A stretch of DNA of 39,541 nucleotides, taken from IMG/VR virus record IMGVR_UViG_3300025853_000236, positions 1-39,541 of that record; one strand, written 5' to 3'. This document shows, piece after piece, positions 24,193-31,908 of this stretch; the stretch's first letter is position 1, and every line of letters starts with the position of its first letter. The notes beneath the pieces were generated by a model. It searched no databases and had not been told where the DNA came from. It saw nothing but the letters and a program-made list of their open reading frames with translations. The translations under genes and the position numbers were made by a program. The DNA is from a virus.

Positions 24193-25302
24193 ATGGCTTA
24201 TAAATTTCAATTAGGTTCTGCCAAACTTGGCGGTTCTGTTACATCTACAGGAGTCGTTTCTGGTTCGGCTCTTTCTGCTTCTAGTCCAGTTGCTGTCACT
24301 GAAGGTGGTACTGGTGCAGAAGATGCTACTGGTGCTCGTACAAACTTAGGTTTGGTTATCGGCACTAACGTTCAGGCTCAAGACGCTGGATTACAATATC
24401 TTGCTGACTTGTCAATCACAGATGAAGCTAGCTTCAAATCGGGAGTAAATTTGCAAATCGGTACCGATGTTCAGGCTTATGATGCTGATCTTGACACATT
24501 GTCAGGAATGCAGTCTGGTGCTCCTACTGCATTGGCTGCATTGACTTCAGCAGAGATTGAACTTCTTGATGGTGCTTCTTCTGCAAACAACGCTGGTGCT
24601 GTAAAGGCGGCTATTTTAGACGCATCTAACAACCTTACTATTGCTGGTAACTTAACTGTTAATGGAACTCAAACCATTCTTAACGTTGCAACAATGTCTG
24701 TTGATGATCATCACATTGTTATTGCAGATGGTGCTTCACAATTGGCTGATGGACAAGGTTTGTTCTTCGGATCTGATGATGGTACGTCTAGTGAATTGGC
24801 TTCTTTCGAAGTTCTTTCTGCCTCTGATGACGCTGGATTTGTATTCTCATCTTCACTTGGCTTGATGTCTGATGCAGTTTATGTAGGGGCTTCTGGAGAA
24901 GTTGTTATCAGTTCTGGTGAATTTTCTGCTTCTGTTCCAGTTTCTGGTAACTTCTACGGTGACGGCTCTAACTTGACTGGTATCAGCGCCACAAGTGTTA
25001 AATTGTCTCATGGCATTCTCGATTCTTCTGCTAATATCAGTGCATCTATCGGCACCAAGCTAACAGTAGCTGATAGTAATAGTGCTGCAATGGAATTGAC
25101 TTTACCTTCAATCAGTCCTTCTGACAAAGGTACAATGTACATTGTGAAGAGAAAAGGATCTAATAACGTTACTATTACAAGCGCTGCTTCATCTCAACTC
25201 ATTGAATTCCTTGATCAAGACATCGTTCTAGAAACTGATGGTGCTGCTGTAACACTATTGGCTTCAGAAAATGGGCTAAGTGGTTCTTGGATCATCGTTT
25301 AA
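24193..25302 (+). CDS. Fibre-type structural protein with GGTGA repeats, probably abundant
   Basis: The start is ATG 24193, 9 bases after GGAGGG; an upstream in-frame ATG at 24178 overlaps that ribosome site. The 369-residue product has VAVTEGGTGAEDATGARTNL near residue 32, a motif common in phage fibres. Two related units follow, IGTNVQAQDAGLQYLADLS and IGTDVQAYDADLDTLSGM, then GDGSNLTG and the shared C-terminal tip domain (about 285-369). Its codon choice (GGT, GCT and CTT-type ends) resembles the major capsid gene and not the neighbouring fibre genes, which suggests a high-copy protein. A terminator follows. Confidence 0.65.
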   Translation: MAYKFQLGSAKLGGSVTSTGVVSGSALSASSPVAVTEGGTGAEDATGARTNLGLVIGTNVQAQDAGLQYLADLSITDEASFKSGVNLQIGTDVQAYDADLDTLSGMQSGAPTALAALTSAEIELLDGASSANNAGAVKAAILDASNNLTIAGNLTVNGTQTILNVATMSVDDHHIVIADGASQLADGQGLFFGSDDGTSSELASFEVLSASDDAGFVFSSSLGLMSDAVYVGASGEVVISSGEFSASVPVSGNFYGDGSNLTGISATSVKLSHGILDSSANISASIGTKLTVADSNSAAMELTLPSISPSDKGTMYIVKRKGSNNVTITSAASSQLIEFLDQDIVLETDGAAVTLLASENGLSGSWIIV

Positions 25303-25334
25303 TATTGTTTCAGTATTAAAAAGATTTATTCTTG

Positions 25335-25364
25335 GAGGGTTGGGCGAAAGTCCAACCCTTTTTC
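25335..25364 (+). terminator. Intrinsic terminator
   Basis: AGGGTTGGGC (25336-25345) pairs with GTCCAACCCT (25350-25359), with one G-U, around a GAAA tetraloop. TTTTT follows. It ends the unit that includes the abundant fibre gene and abuts the next late promoter-like element. Confidence 0.85.
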
Positions 25365-25372
25365 TATTTATA
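25365..25372 (+). promoter_or_regulatory. Candidate late promoter (TATTTATA)
   Basis: TATTTATA begins one base after the terminator T-run and lies 19 bases before ATG 25392, with GGAGG between. The terminator-promoter junction argues that it is used. Confidence 0.65.
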
Positions 25373-25391
25373 TCAAAATGGAGGATTGAAT

Positions 25392-26228
25392 ATGTCTTAT
25401 AAATATTCTAAAGGTGCACAAGTTATTGGAGATCTTAAAGCAGCAGATGATGCTCAAAGAGACACACTAATTGATTTTGGTGAAGATCAGATTGAATTCC
25501 AAACAAGTGGATCAACAAGAATGAAAGTACATAATAGTGGAGTTGATTTAACTGGATCTTTGCATATCTCATCATCTTCTGAGGCAGAACTTTTAAGACT
25601 GGCAAAAACTGATGCTGATTCTAGAGAAATTGTATTTGAGATGAATGGCTCTGACAGATTCAGTATGACAGTCAATAGTTTTGAGAATCTTGGACTTATT
25701 TCATACAATACAAATGATGACATGTATTTTAGACTAAATGGACATAATGCATTGTATCTCCAAGGGTACCCCAAAGAAGTGAGAATCTGGGATACTTTTA
25801 ACTCTGCATATGATACAGTTGTTAATTCTGATCTTAGAGTTTCCGGAACAACACAATTTGATTCTGCTATTTCTTTTGAGGATACAATCATGGCTGAGTT
25901 ATCGATACCAGATGTCGATCTTCAAATCGATACAAATGCATTTACGTTCAATGTCCCATATGCTCTGACATTTGATAAAGTTGATCTTTATCTTGATCAA
26001 GAATCTTCATCTGGGAATGTCACAGTAACAGTTAAAAACGTAACAGCAGATCCACCAGAAACAATTTTTGAACCATCAATCTCGTCTGGCGTGAAATCAG
26101 GTTCAGATACGACTGCAACAAATGCCTCTGTTTCATCTGGAACAAGAATTAGAATAGCAATCACAGGTGCAGGCACAACCGCACAAGGGTTGAGGGCGAA
26201 TCTGACATTCAAAAGAGACTTATCGTAA
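25392..26228 (+). CDS. Fibre-like structural protein
   Basis: From ATG 25392 (GGAGGA upstream) the product is 278 residues. The in-frame extension to 25332 would run through the terminator and is rejected. The start MSYKYSKGAQVIGDL resembles MAYKFQLGSAKLGG of the preceding gene, a possible common attachment segment. DQIEFQTSGSTRMKVHNSG is a motif typical of phage fibre or tail appendage proteins. The C-terminal ~110 residues form a different beta domain (FNVPYALTFDKVDLYLDQE, and later SSGTRIRIAITGAGTTAQGL). It is coupled to the lectin-like gene by TAATG. Confidence 0.6.
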   Translation: MSYKYSKGAQVIGDLKAADDAQRDTLIDFGEDQIEFQTSGSTRMKVHNSGVDLTGSLHISSSSEAELLRLAKTDADSREIVFEMNGSDRFSMTVNSFENLGLISYNTNDDMYFRLNGHNALYLQGYPKEVRIWDTFNSAYDTVVNSDLRVSGTTQFDSAISFEDTIMAELSIPDVDLQIDTNAFTFNVPYALTFDKVDLYLDQESSSGNVTVTVKNVTADPPETIFEPSISSGVKSGSDTTATNASVSSGTRIRIAITGAGTTAQGLRANLTFKRDLS

Positions 26229-26746
26229 TGCCAATCGTATTAAGAAAAGAAAGATTAAGGAATGGATTGTTTGGAAGATATTTCAACAACTATTTCAGCG
26301 ATGACATGAGTAACCTAACTGGCGATTCAAATTCTACCGTTCAAGAGAATATCAACTCATACTCAATCGGAACTACTGATACTTGGATGTTTCGAGGCTA
26401 TTTTCTTGCTAACACAACAGCGTCTAATTGGAAGTTTCGTACAAACTCTGATGATGCCTCTTTTCTGTGGATTGGTTCAGATTCATCTGCGATCGACACC
26501 AGCCTAAACACTTCAAACGCTGTTGTTGACAACGGAGGACTCCACAGCGCTCAAACAAGAACAAGTTCGAATCTTTCTTTGACTGAAGGTGTTTTTTATC
26601 CAATTGCTATAGTGGCTGGTAACAATAGTGGGCCGGGAACCTTGACAGTTGAGTTCTCAAACAATGGAGGAACGAATTGGCAATCAGACGGAGCAGGATT
26701 CTATTTTCATAATCCTTATGCGCCCAACGGCTATAATATTGAATAA
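26228..26746 (+). CDS. GLEYA/PA14-like adhesin-domain protein
   Basis: The 172-residue protein is essentially one domain. GLFGRYFNNYFSDD near the start, WMFRGYFLANTTASNWKFRT (about 55-75), SDDASFLWIGSDSS, VDNGGLHS, EGVFYPIAIVAGNNSGPGTL and GAGFYFHNP follow the order of PA14/GLEYA sugar-binding domains: a ground strand, the paired Asp-Asp before a WIG or LWIDG strand, Asn-Gly-Gly-x-His, and Y-x-I-x-I-x-x-x-N. The consecutive DD and the NNSG loop would be calcium and sugar contacts by analogy. A receptor-binding or surface-glycan role is inferred. It is coupled to the upstream fibre gene. Confidence 0.55.
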   Translation: MPIVLRKERLRNGLFGRYFNNYFSDDMSNLTGDSNSTVQENINSYSIGTTDTWMFRGYFLANTTASNWKFRTNSDDASFLWIGSDSSAIDTSLNTSNAVVDNGGLHSAQTRTSSNLSLTEGVFYPIAIVAGNNSGPGTLTVEFSNNGGTNWQSDGAGFYFHNPYAPNGYNIE

Positions 26747-26771
26747 ACATTCTTTTTATTAACATTACTAC

Positions 26772-26779
26772 TATTTAAT
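26772..26779 (+). promoter_or_regulatory. Candidate late promoter (TATTTAAT)
   Basis: CTATTTAAT lies 32 bases before the scaffold gene ATG at 26812. AACATT (26761-26766) and AATGTT (26777-26782) form a small inverted repeat around it. A TAGGAG ribosome site lies downstream. Confidence 0.55.
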
Positions 26780-26811
26780 GTTGATAAACTATTATAATAG
26801 GAGTTTTATAT

Positions 26812-27921
26812 ATGTCTTTGTTGAAACAAGCAATAGTTGATGCTGCCAACTTGAAAGAAGCAGCCCTTAAGAATGCTGAGCAGATGATTCTTGAGAAGTA
26901 CTCAAATGAAATTAAATCTGCTGTTGACACTTTGCTTGAGCAAGAAGAAGAAGGTGGACTAGATCTTGGAGCAGACGCAGGAGCGGAAGCACCTGCAGAA
27001 GAAGTAGCCGAGCCTACCACTTTTGAAGACGAAAACCTTATCCCTCCTTCTTATATGGAAGGTGAGCAAATCACTTCAAAAGACGGAGAAATGGAATTCT
27101 CCACTCCAGACGAAGGAGAAACAATTGATATCAATATCAGCCCAGAAGAACTAGCACAGTTCCTCAGAGACGCCGAACAGAATGATGTCGGACAATATGT
27201 CGATCCAAAGTTGGACGACTTCCAGAATCAAATGGACGATGAGCAAGTAGAAGTAGATCTTTCTCAACTTGCTGATCTTTCAGATGCTGAAGAATTGGGC
27301 TTTGATGATGATGAAGAAATCGAATTACCAGATGATCTTGAAGGTATTGAAAGAATGGTAGCGGAAGCACTTGAAGTGGATCATAAGCCACAACCTCATG
27401 GTGCTATGGGACAGTTAGGTGGTGGACTTAACTCTCTTGAACTAGAAAACGCTATCGATATGGCATTAGCAAAAGCAATGTCAGATGATATGCAAGAAGA
27501 AAACGAAGAATTGAAGAGTACTCTTGCAGAACTTGAAGAACAAGTTGAACACCTACAAGAACAAAATAAAAAGTTTAAATCCGTAACAATGCAATTGAAA
27601 GATAAACTGGAAGAATCAGTTATCACCAATGCTAAATTGTTATACTCAAATCGTGTACTTATTAGTGCCTCCCTGAATGAGCGACAAAAATCTAAAATTG
27701 TCGAAGCTTTAAATAATGCACACACCGTAGATGAAGCAAAGACTATCTATGAAACACTTCAAAGCACAGTGAGAGAGAATACCAATTCTCCACAAACACT
27801 GAGCGAAGCTATTAATAGAAACGCTGGGCGTTCTTCTACTTTACCGAGACGTACTTCTGAAAAGGAGTCTCTCAATGAAAATGCCACTACAAGATGGAAA
27901 ACTCTTGCTGGCATTAAATAA
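26812..27921 (+). CDS. Prohead scaffold / core protein (gp22-like)
   Basis: The 369-residue protein directly precedes the major capsid gene, as gp22 does in T4. It has the expected character: an N-terminal helix (KQAIVDAANLKEAALKNAEQ), a strongly acidic low-complexity middle (about 45-190), and a long Glu/Gln/Leu coiled coil (about 225-265). The last ~50 residues are polar, ending SLNENATTRWKTLAGIK. Several L-x-E sites (such as TLSEAI and SLNEN) would let the prohead protease clear it. T4 gp22 is 269 residues. GGLDLGADAGAEAPAEE at about 48-64 resembles the portal's C-terminal linker. Confidence 0.8.
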   Translation: MSLLKQAIVDAANLKEAALKNAEQMILEKYSNEIKSAVDTLLEQEEEGGLDLGADAGAEAPAEEVAEPTTFEDENLIPPSYMEGEQITSKDGEMEFSTPDEGETIDINISPEELAQFLRDAEQNDVGQYVDPKLDDFQNQMDDEQVEVDLSQLADLSDAEELGFDDDEEIELPDDLEGIERMVAEALEVDHKPQPHGAMGQLGGGLNSLELENAIDMALAKAMSDDMQEENEELKSTLAELEEQVEHLQEQNKKFKSVTMQLKDKLEESVITNAKLLYSNRVLISASLNERQKSKIVEALNNAHTVDEAKTIYETLQSTVRENTNSPQTLSEAINRNAGRSSTLPRRTSEKESLNENATTRWKTLAGIK

Positions 27922-27924
27922 GAC

Positions 27925-27957
27925 AATATTTATTATTAAACATGGAGGAAAAATATT
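27925..27957 (+). promoter_or_regulatory. Inverted repeat around capsid-gene promoter and ribosome site
   Basis: AATATTT (27925-27931) and AAATATT (27951-27957) are a perfect 7-base inverted repeat; the right arm abuts ATG 27958. Late promoter-like TATTTATT and the GGAGG site lie between. Being AT-only, the stem is weak, but the layout repeats that at 18501-18544. Confidence 0.45.
27927..27934 (+). promoter_or_regulatory. Candidate late promoter for the major capsid gene (TATTTATT)
   Basis: TATTTATT lies 23 bases before ATG 27958, followed by GGAGG at 27944-27948. Capsid genes have among the strongest late promoters in T4-like phages, which supports the assignment. Confidence 0.65.
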
Positions 27958-29754
27958 ATGTCTATCGTTGAAAAATTAACTGAAGGTATTGTCAGACGTG
28001 ATCTTGCTAAAGAAGGTGCTGCTCTGTTGAACAAATGGGAGCGCACTGGTTTGTTGGAAGGTTTGAATTCTGATTATGCTAAAAATAACATGGCTTCTCT
28101 TCTTGAGAACCAAGCTAAGGAACTGCTTCGTGAGGCTTCTTTGATGTCATCTGGTGATGTTGAAGGTTTTGCTGCTGTTGCTTTCCCTATCGTTCGTCGT
28201 GTATTCGGCTCACTTATCGCTAACGATCTTGTTAGTGTACAGCCAATGTCTTTGCCATCTGGTTTGATCTTCTTCTTGGATTTCAAATTTGCTGAAGATG
28301 CAAAAGGACTTGGTAATCACCGTACAGATTCTCTTGATTATGATCAAGGCGATTCTATCTACGGACAAGGTATCATCGGTTCACAATTGACTGGTGGTGT
28401 ATCTATTAATGAAGATAAGCAACCATACGGTTTCCAAACTGGTTTCTCTTCTGCAACTGGTTCTGCTACTTTCTCTGCTTCTGCTAATACCACAACTCAC
28501 GTTTCTGGTGGTGCAGTTCTCGCAGGACAGCGTGGCGATGGCTCTACAATGGATAAGCTGCTTCGTTTCGATCCAGATATCGCTTCTGCTTCTTATGTTG
28601 CTGTTTATAAAGCATCTGCTGGAGGTTTGACTTCGAAGCAAGCAGACATCACTGAAGCTGGATTAGCAAACCTTGTTTTCTCTTCTAGTGCTGGTGGTTT
28701 AAACCAAATTAACGGTAACGGATCTACTATCGGTATTGGAGATAATCATGTTTCTGGAACCCTTGTACGTCGTTTGGTTCAATATTCTGGATCTTCAAGA
28801 GATAATATTCTTTTGCCATTCGTTTGTTCAGCCGATCCCGGTACTCTTGCTGATGCTGATTTGACAGCAGTTGTTGGCTCAAGTCTAGAATTCATCATTG
28901 CTGATAACTTTGTAACTGGTGGTGCTCTTGGTTCTGTTGCTGGTGACGACACTTGGGGACTTGAAGCTTCTTCTGATATCCCGGAGATCGAAATCAAAGT
29001 AGACTCAATCAGCGTAACAGCACGTACCAAAAAGTTGAAAGCAAAGTGGAGTCCTGAACTTGGACAAGACTTGAACGCTTACCACAACTTGGATGCTGAA
29101 GTCGAATTGACTTCTATCTTGTCTGAGCAAATTGCTTTGGAAATTGATCGTGAGATCTTGGCTGACTTGATTAAAGGTGCTAAAGCTGCTACTTACTACT
29201 GGAGTCGTTCTCCCGGATTGTTCGTGAACAAAGTTACTGGCTCTCCTACTGTAGATTCTTCTGCAATTGCTCCTGACTTCACTGGAAACGTTTCTGAATG
29301 GTATGAGACTCTGATCGAAACCATCAATGACGTATCTGCTCAAATCCACAGAAAGACACTTCGTGGTGGTGCTAACTTCTTGGTTTGCGGCCCTGAAGTT
29401 GCAAACATCCTTGAGTTCACCTCTGGTTTCCGTGCTAACGTTTCTCACGCTGATGAGAAAGGTACTGTTGGTGCTGTAAACGTAGGTTCTATCTCTAAGA
29501 AGTTTGATGTTATGGTTGATCCATACTTCCCACGTAACGTAGTTCTTGTTGGACGTAAAGGTAACTCTTTCCTTGAAAGCGGTTACGTATATGCTCCTTA
29601 CGTGCCTCTTCAGGTAACTCCTACTATCTTCGGAACTGAGGACTTTGTTCCTCGTAAAGGTGTAATGACTCGTTACGCTAAGAAGATGGTTCGTCCTGAT
29701 ATGTACGGTTTGGTTATCGTTCGTGGACTTTTGGGTGACGATCAAGTAACCTAA
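27958..29754 (+). CDS. Major capsid protein (gp23-like)
   Basis: The 598-residue protein has T4 gp23 landmarks: AAVAFPIVRRVFGSLIANDL followed by VSVQPM near residues 73-98, and LVCGPEVANILEF near 476. The KKFDVMVDPYFPRN and TRYAKKMVRPDMYGLVIVRGL segments are the C-terminal P-domain landmarks. It should be made with a removable N-terminal delta domain; KELLREASLM offers an L-R-E site that would be cut after Glu59, comparable to Glu65 in T4. It is Gly/Ser/Ala-rich in the middle insertion (about 140-330). Arginine is mostly CGT, unlike most neighbours, a sign of high expression. A terminator follows. Confidence 0.95.
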   Translation: MSIVEKLTEGIVRRDLAKEGAALLNKWERTGLLEGLNSDYAKNNMASLLENQAKELLREASLMSSGDVEGFAAVAFPIVRRVFGSLIANDLVSVQPMSLPSGLIFFLDFKFAEDAKGLGNHRTDSLDYDQGDSIYGQGIIGSQLTGGVSINEDKQPYGFQTGFSSATGSATFSASANTTTHVSGGAVLAGQRGDGSTMDKLLRFDPDIASASYVAVYKASAGGLTSKQADITEAGLANLVFSSSAGGLNQINGNGSTIGIGDNHVSGTLVRRLVQYSGSSRDNILLPFVCSADPGTLADADLTAVVGSSLEFIIADNFVTGGALGSVAGDDTWGLEASSDIPEIEIKVDSISVTARTKKLKAKWSPELGQDLNAYHNLDAEVELTSILSEQIALEIDREILADLIKGAKAATYYWSRSPGLFVNKVTGSPTVDSSAIAPDFTGNVSEWYETLIETINDVSAQIHRKTLRGGANFLVCGPEVANILEFTSGFRANVSHADEKGTVGAVNVGSISKKFDVMVDPYFPRNVVLVGRKGNSFLESGYVYAPYVPLQVTPTIFGTEDFVPRKGVMTRYAKKMVRPDMYGLVIVRGLLGDDQVT

Positions 29755-29781
29755 TCTTAGATTACTTAACTTATCCACATC

Positions 29782-29817
29782 AAGCCTCCTTCTCTTTGAG
29801 TTGGGGGCTTTTTTGTT
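29782..29817 (+). terminator. Intrinsic terminator after the major capsid gene
   Basis: AAGCCTCC (29782-29789) pairs with GGGGGCTT (29803-29810), with one U-G, around a 13-base loop, followed by TTTTTGT. The position 27 bases after the capsid stop fits insulation of a highly expressed gene. Confidence 0.85.
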
Positions 29818-29826
29818 ATATTCTAC

Positions 29827-29834
29827 TATTTATT
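29827..29834 (+). promoter_or_regulatory. Candidate late promoter (TATTTATT)
   Basis: ACTATTTATTGATGAT lies 10 bases after the terminator and 31 bases before ATG 29866, with GAGGAG between. Confidence 0.65.
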
Positions 29835-29865
29835 GATGATAATTTCATTTTGAGGAGAACTAACA

Positions 29866-30069
29866 ATGAAACGTAAAAAGAAACTAAGACTTCGTAAACT
29901 ATCTGAAGAAAGAATGATGGCTGCCGAAAAAGCGAAACAAGAAGCGATTGCTGCAGAAGCAGCAAAAAAGGCTGCTGAAGAAAAGGCTAGAAAAGATGCT
30001 GCAGAAGCAAAAAAGAAAGCCGCCGCTAAGAAGAAGGCATCTACAAAGAAGGCTGCAGATAAAGAATAA
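29866..30069 (+). CDS. Small Lys/Ala-rich basic protein
   Basis: The 67-residue protein is about one-third lysine and one-third alanine. Its basic N-terminus is MKRKKKLRLRKLSEER, and EAAKKAAEEKARKDAAEAKK repeats continue to a KKKASTKKAADKE end. It should form one long helix with a basic C-terminus, like bacterial histone H1-type (AAKK) proteins. DNA binding or packaging inside the head is a reasonable guess; an RNA-binding or linker role is equally open. It has its own terminator-promoter junction upstream and GAGGAG ribosome site, so it is expressed independently of the capsid gene. Confidence 0.6.
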   Translation: MKRKKKLRLRKLSEERMMAAEKAKQEAIAAEAAKKAAEEKARKDAAEAKKKAAAKKKASTKKAADKE

Positions 30070-30089
30070 TCTTTTCTCCTCAGACTAAC

Positions 30090-30097
30090 TATTTATA
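30090..30097 (+). promoter_or_regulatory. Candidate late promoter (TATTTATA)
   Basis: AACTATTTATAGTGAA lies 19 bases before ATG 30117 with GGAGGG between; it would drive the neck genes. Confidence 0.65.
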
Positions 30098-30116
30098 GTG
30101 AATGGAGGGACGCTAA

Positions 30117-31406
30117 ATGTCAAAGCCTACGCTTACACCTAAGCAGCAAACATCTGTAATTGTATTACCATCTGTTGGAGATACAACGGCTGTTGCTGCT
30201 GCTTTACCTTTGGGCATATATGCCGCAGAGGATGATTTTCTATCAGGAGCCGCAGATCAAGTGGCTTACACCTACAAGAAGCTAGGTGGAGATGTTTTGG
30301 ACATTGAGATCACAGAAGGGAATGTTTATGCCAACTATGAGGAAGCAGTATTAGAATATTCTTATATTGTCAATTCTCATCAAGCAAAGAATGTCTTATC
30401 GGATCTATTAGGGACAACTACAGGATCATTCGATTCAGATGGTATGCTTAAAGATGGAGATCTTAAAACTTCTTTATCTGGAACTGGAGTTCAGAACAGG
30501 TTCCCTCGCTTTGAATTCGCTTATGCACGTCGCATCGCCGATGGTGTTGGTGTTGATGCAGGTGTAGGTGGTAACGTAACCACATACTCTGCTTCTTTTA
30601 GTGTTGTCCCAAGTCAGCAAGACTATGATCTTCAGGCTATCCTTGAAGCAGCATCTACAGCAGGATTAGACGACGGAACAGGAAACGCAGTAGATTGGGC
30701 TGGATTGATTGGAAACAAGAAGGTGGAGGTAAGAAAAGTATATTACAGAACTCCAAACTCTATGTGGAGATTCTATGGATACTATGGTGGATTAAATACC
30801 GTAGGAAACCTCTCAAATTACGGACAGTGGAGTGATGACTCTACTTTTGAGGTAATACCTGCTTGGCAAAACAAAATGCAAGCAATGGCGTTTGAGGACG
30901 CTATATACACACGTAATTCTCACTTCTCATATGAACTAAGAAACAACAAGCTAAGATTATTCCCAACTCCAAACACTGTGACAGCAGATACTTATTGGAT
31001 TGAGTTCACTATCCCCACAGAGCCTTATCTTGGAAACGATCCAGATATTGGAATCTTGGGCGTAAATAATATGAATACACTTCCATTTGAAAACATTCCT
31101 TTTGTGAACATCAATGCGATCGGAAAACAATGGATCAGAAGATATGCTCTGGCTTTATCCAAAGAAACTCTAGGACAAGTTAGATCTAAATTTGGAAATG
31201 CTATTCCAATTCCGGGAGAGTCCGTAAACCTTAACGGTGGAGAGCTTCTTTCCCAAGCAAAAGATGAGCAGAACTCTTTAAGAGAAGAACTTATCAAACT
31301 CCTCGATGAATTGACTTATACCAAGTTGGCAGAGGACGATAAAAACTTTATGGAAAATGCATCTGGGCTTCAGAAGGCAATTCCTTTGACGATATTTGTG
31401 GGGTAA
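30117..31406 (+). CDS. Neck protein (gp13-like)
   Basis: The 429-residue protein has near residue 55 YKKLGGDVLDIEITEGNVYA, then NYEEAVLEYSY. This matches the T4 gp13 pattern of a beta strand followed by the first helices (GAPIINVELT..., then the ECIVRAFELY helix). A later region, YYRTPNSMWRFYGYYGG, leads into RLFPTPNTVTADTYWIEFTI. T4 gp13 is 309 residues; this is longer. gp13 and gp14 seal the portal after packaging and connect head to tail. The two following genes look like gp14 and gp15, which supports the call, though sequence similarity to T4 gp13 alone is modest. Confidence 0.6.
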   Translation: MSKPTLTPKQQTSVIVLPSVGDTTAVAAALPLGIYAAEDDFLSGAADQVAYTYKKLGGDVLDIEITEGNVYANYEEAVLEYSYIVNSHQAKNVLSDLLGTTTGSFDSDGMLKDGDLKTSLSGTGVQNRFPRFEFAYARRIADGVGVDAGVGGNVTTYSASFSVVPSQQDYDLQAILEAASTAGLDDGTGNAVDWAGLIGNKKVEVRKVYYRTPNSMWRFYGYYGGLNTVGNLSNYGQWSDDSTFEVIPAWQNKMQAMAFEDAIYTRNSHFSYELRNNKLRLFPTPNTVTADTYWIEFTIPTEPYLGNDPDIGILGVNNMNTLPFENIPFVNINAIGKQWIRRYALALSKETLGQVRSKFGNAIPIPGESVNLNGGELLSQAKDEQNSLREELIKLLDELTYTKLAEDDKNFMENASGLQKAIPLTIFVG

Positions 31407-31410
31407 TTGA

Positions 31411-31908
31411 ATGAGCAAAAAGGATAATAAATGGACGCAACCAACAGCACCTCCTCCTCCCCTATTCACAGGGAAGAAAGAGCGTGATCTAGTAAAGCAA
31501 GTTAATGACGAAATCATCGAAAGAGTCATTGGGCAAACCATTGCGTACTATCCTATTGATTATAACACGACAGACTTCCACCCAATCTATGGAGAAGCAA
31601 TTGAGAAGAACTTTCTTCCTCCTATCAGAGTGCAAGCACTTATTGAATGGGAAGGGATTCAATCAGCATACACAGAGAAGATTGGAATCGACAAGCAGTC
31701 AAGCATTGTAATTCATTTCCATAAGAGAAGATTGACAGAAGATCAAGATCTTTATGTAAGGGAAGGAGACTTTGTTCTTTACGGCGATTTGCTTTACCAG
31801 ATTGTAACTCTTATGGAACCAAAAAGACTATATGGACAGATTGAGCATAGATTAGAGATCAGTGCTAAGTGTGTCAGAGCAAGACAAGGAGTATTCAATG
31901 GCGAATAG
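31411..31908 (+). CDS. Neck protein (gp14-like)
   Basis: The 165-residue protein contains NDEIIERVIGQTIAYYPIDY, then GEAIEKNFLPPIRVQALIEW. A strand motif, EGDFVLYGDLLYQIVTLMEP, follows. These parallel T4 gp14 (ADELVAESIQMRGVECYYVP, GEDLKNKF, EGDLIYFP and FEITWVEP) in the same order. T4 gp14 is 256 residues; this one is shorter at the C-terminus. gp14 forms the neck ring with gp13. The Pro-rich N-terminus (APPPPLFTGKK) is extra. The end overlaps the next start by 11 bases. Confidence 0.75.
   Translation: MSKKDNKWTQPTAPPPPLFTGKKERDLVKQVNDEIIERVIGQTIAYYPIDYNTTDFHPIYGEAIEKNFLPPIRVQALIEWEGIQSAYTEKIGIDKQSSIVIHFHKRRLTEDQDLYVREGDFVLYGDLLYQIVTLMEPKRLYGQIEHRLEISAKCVRARQGVFNGE

Noticed and set aside
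25332-25391. N-terminal extension of the 25392 gene from TTG
   Set aside because: The extension would be translated from the terminator hairpin and the late promoter element; GGAGG fits ATG 25392.
29005-29778. 257-codon minus-strand open frame opposite the capsid gene
   Set aside because: It mirrors the codon pattern of the capsid gene, has no ribosome site or plausible domain, and no other minus-strand gene exists in the window.
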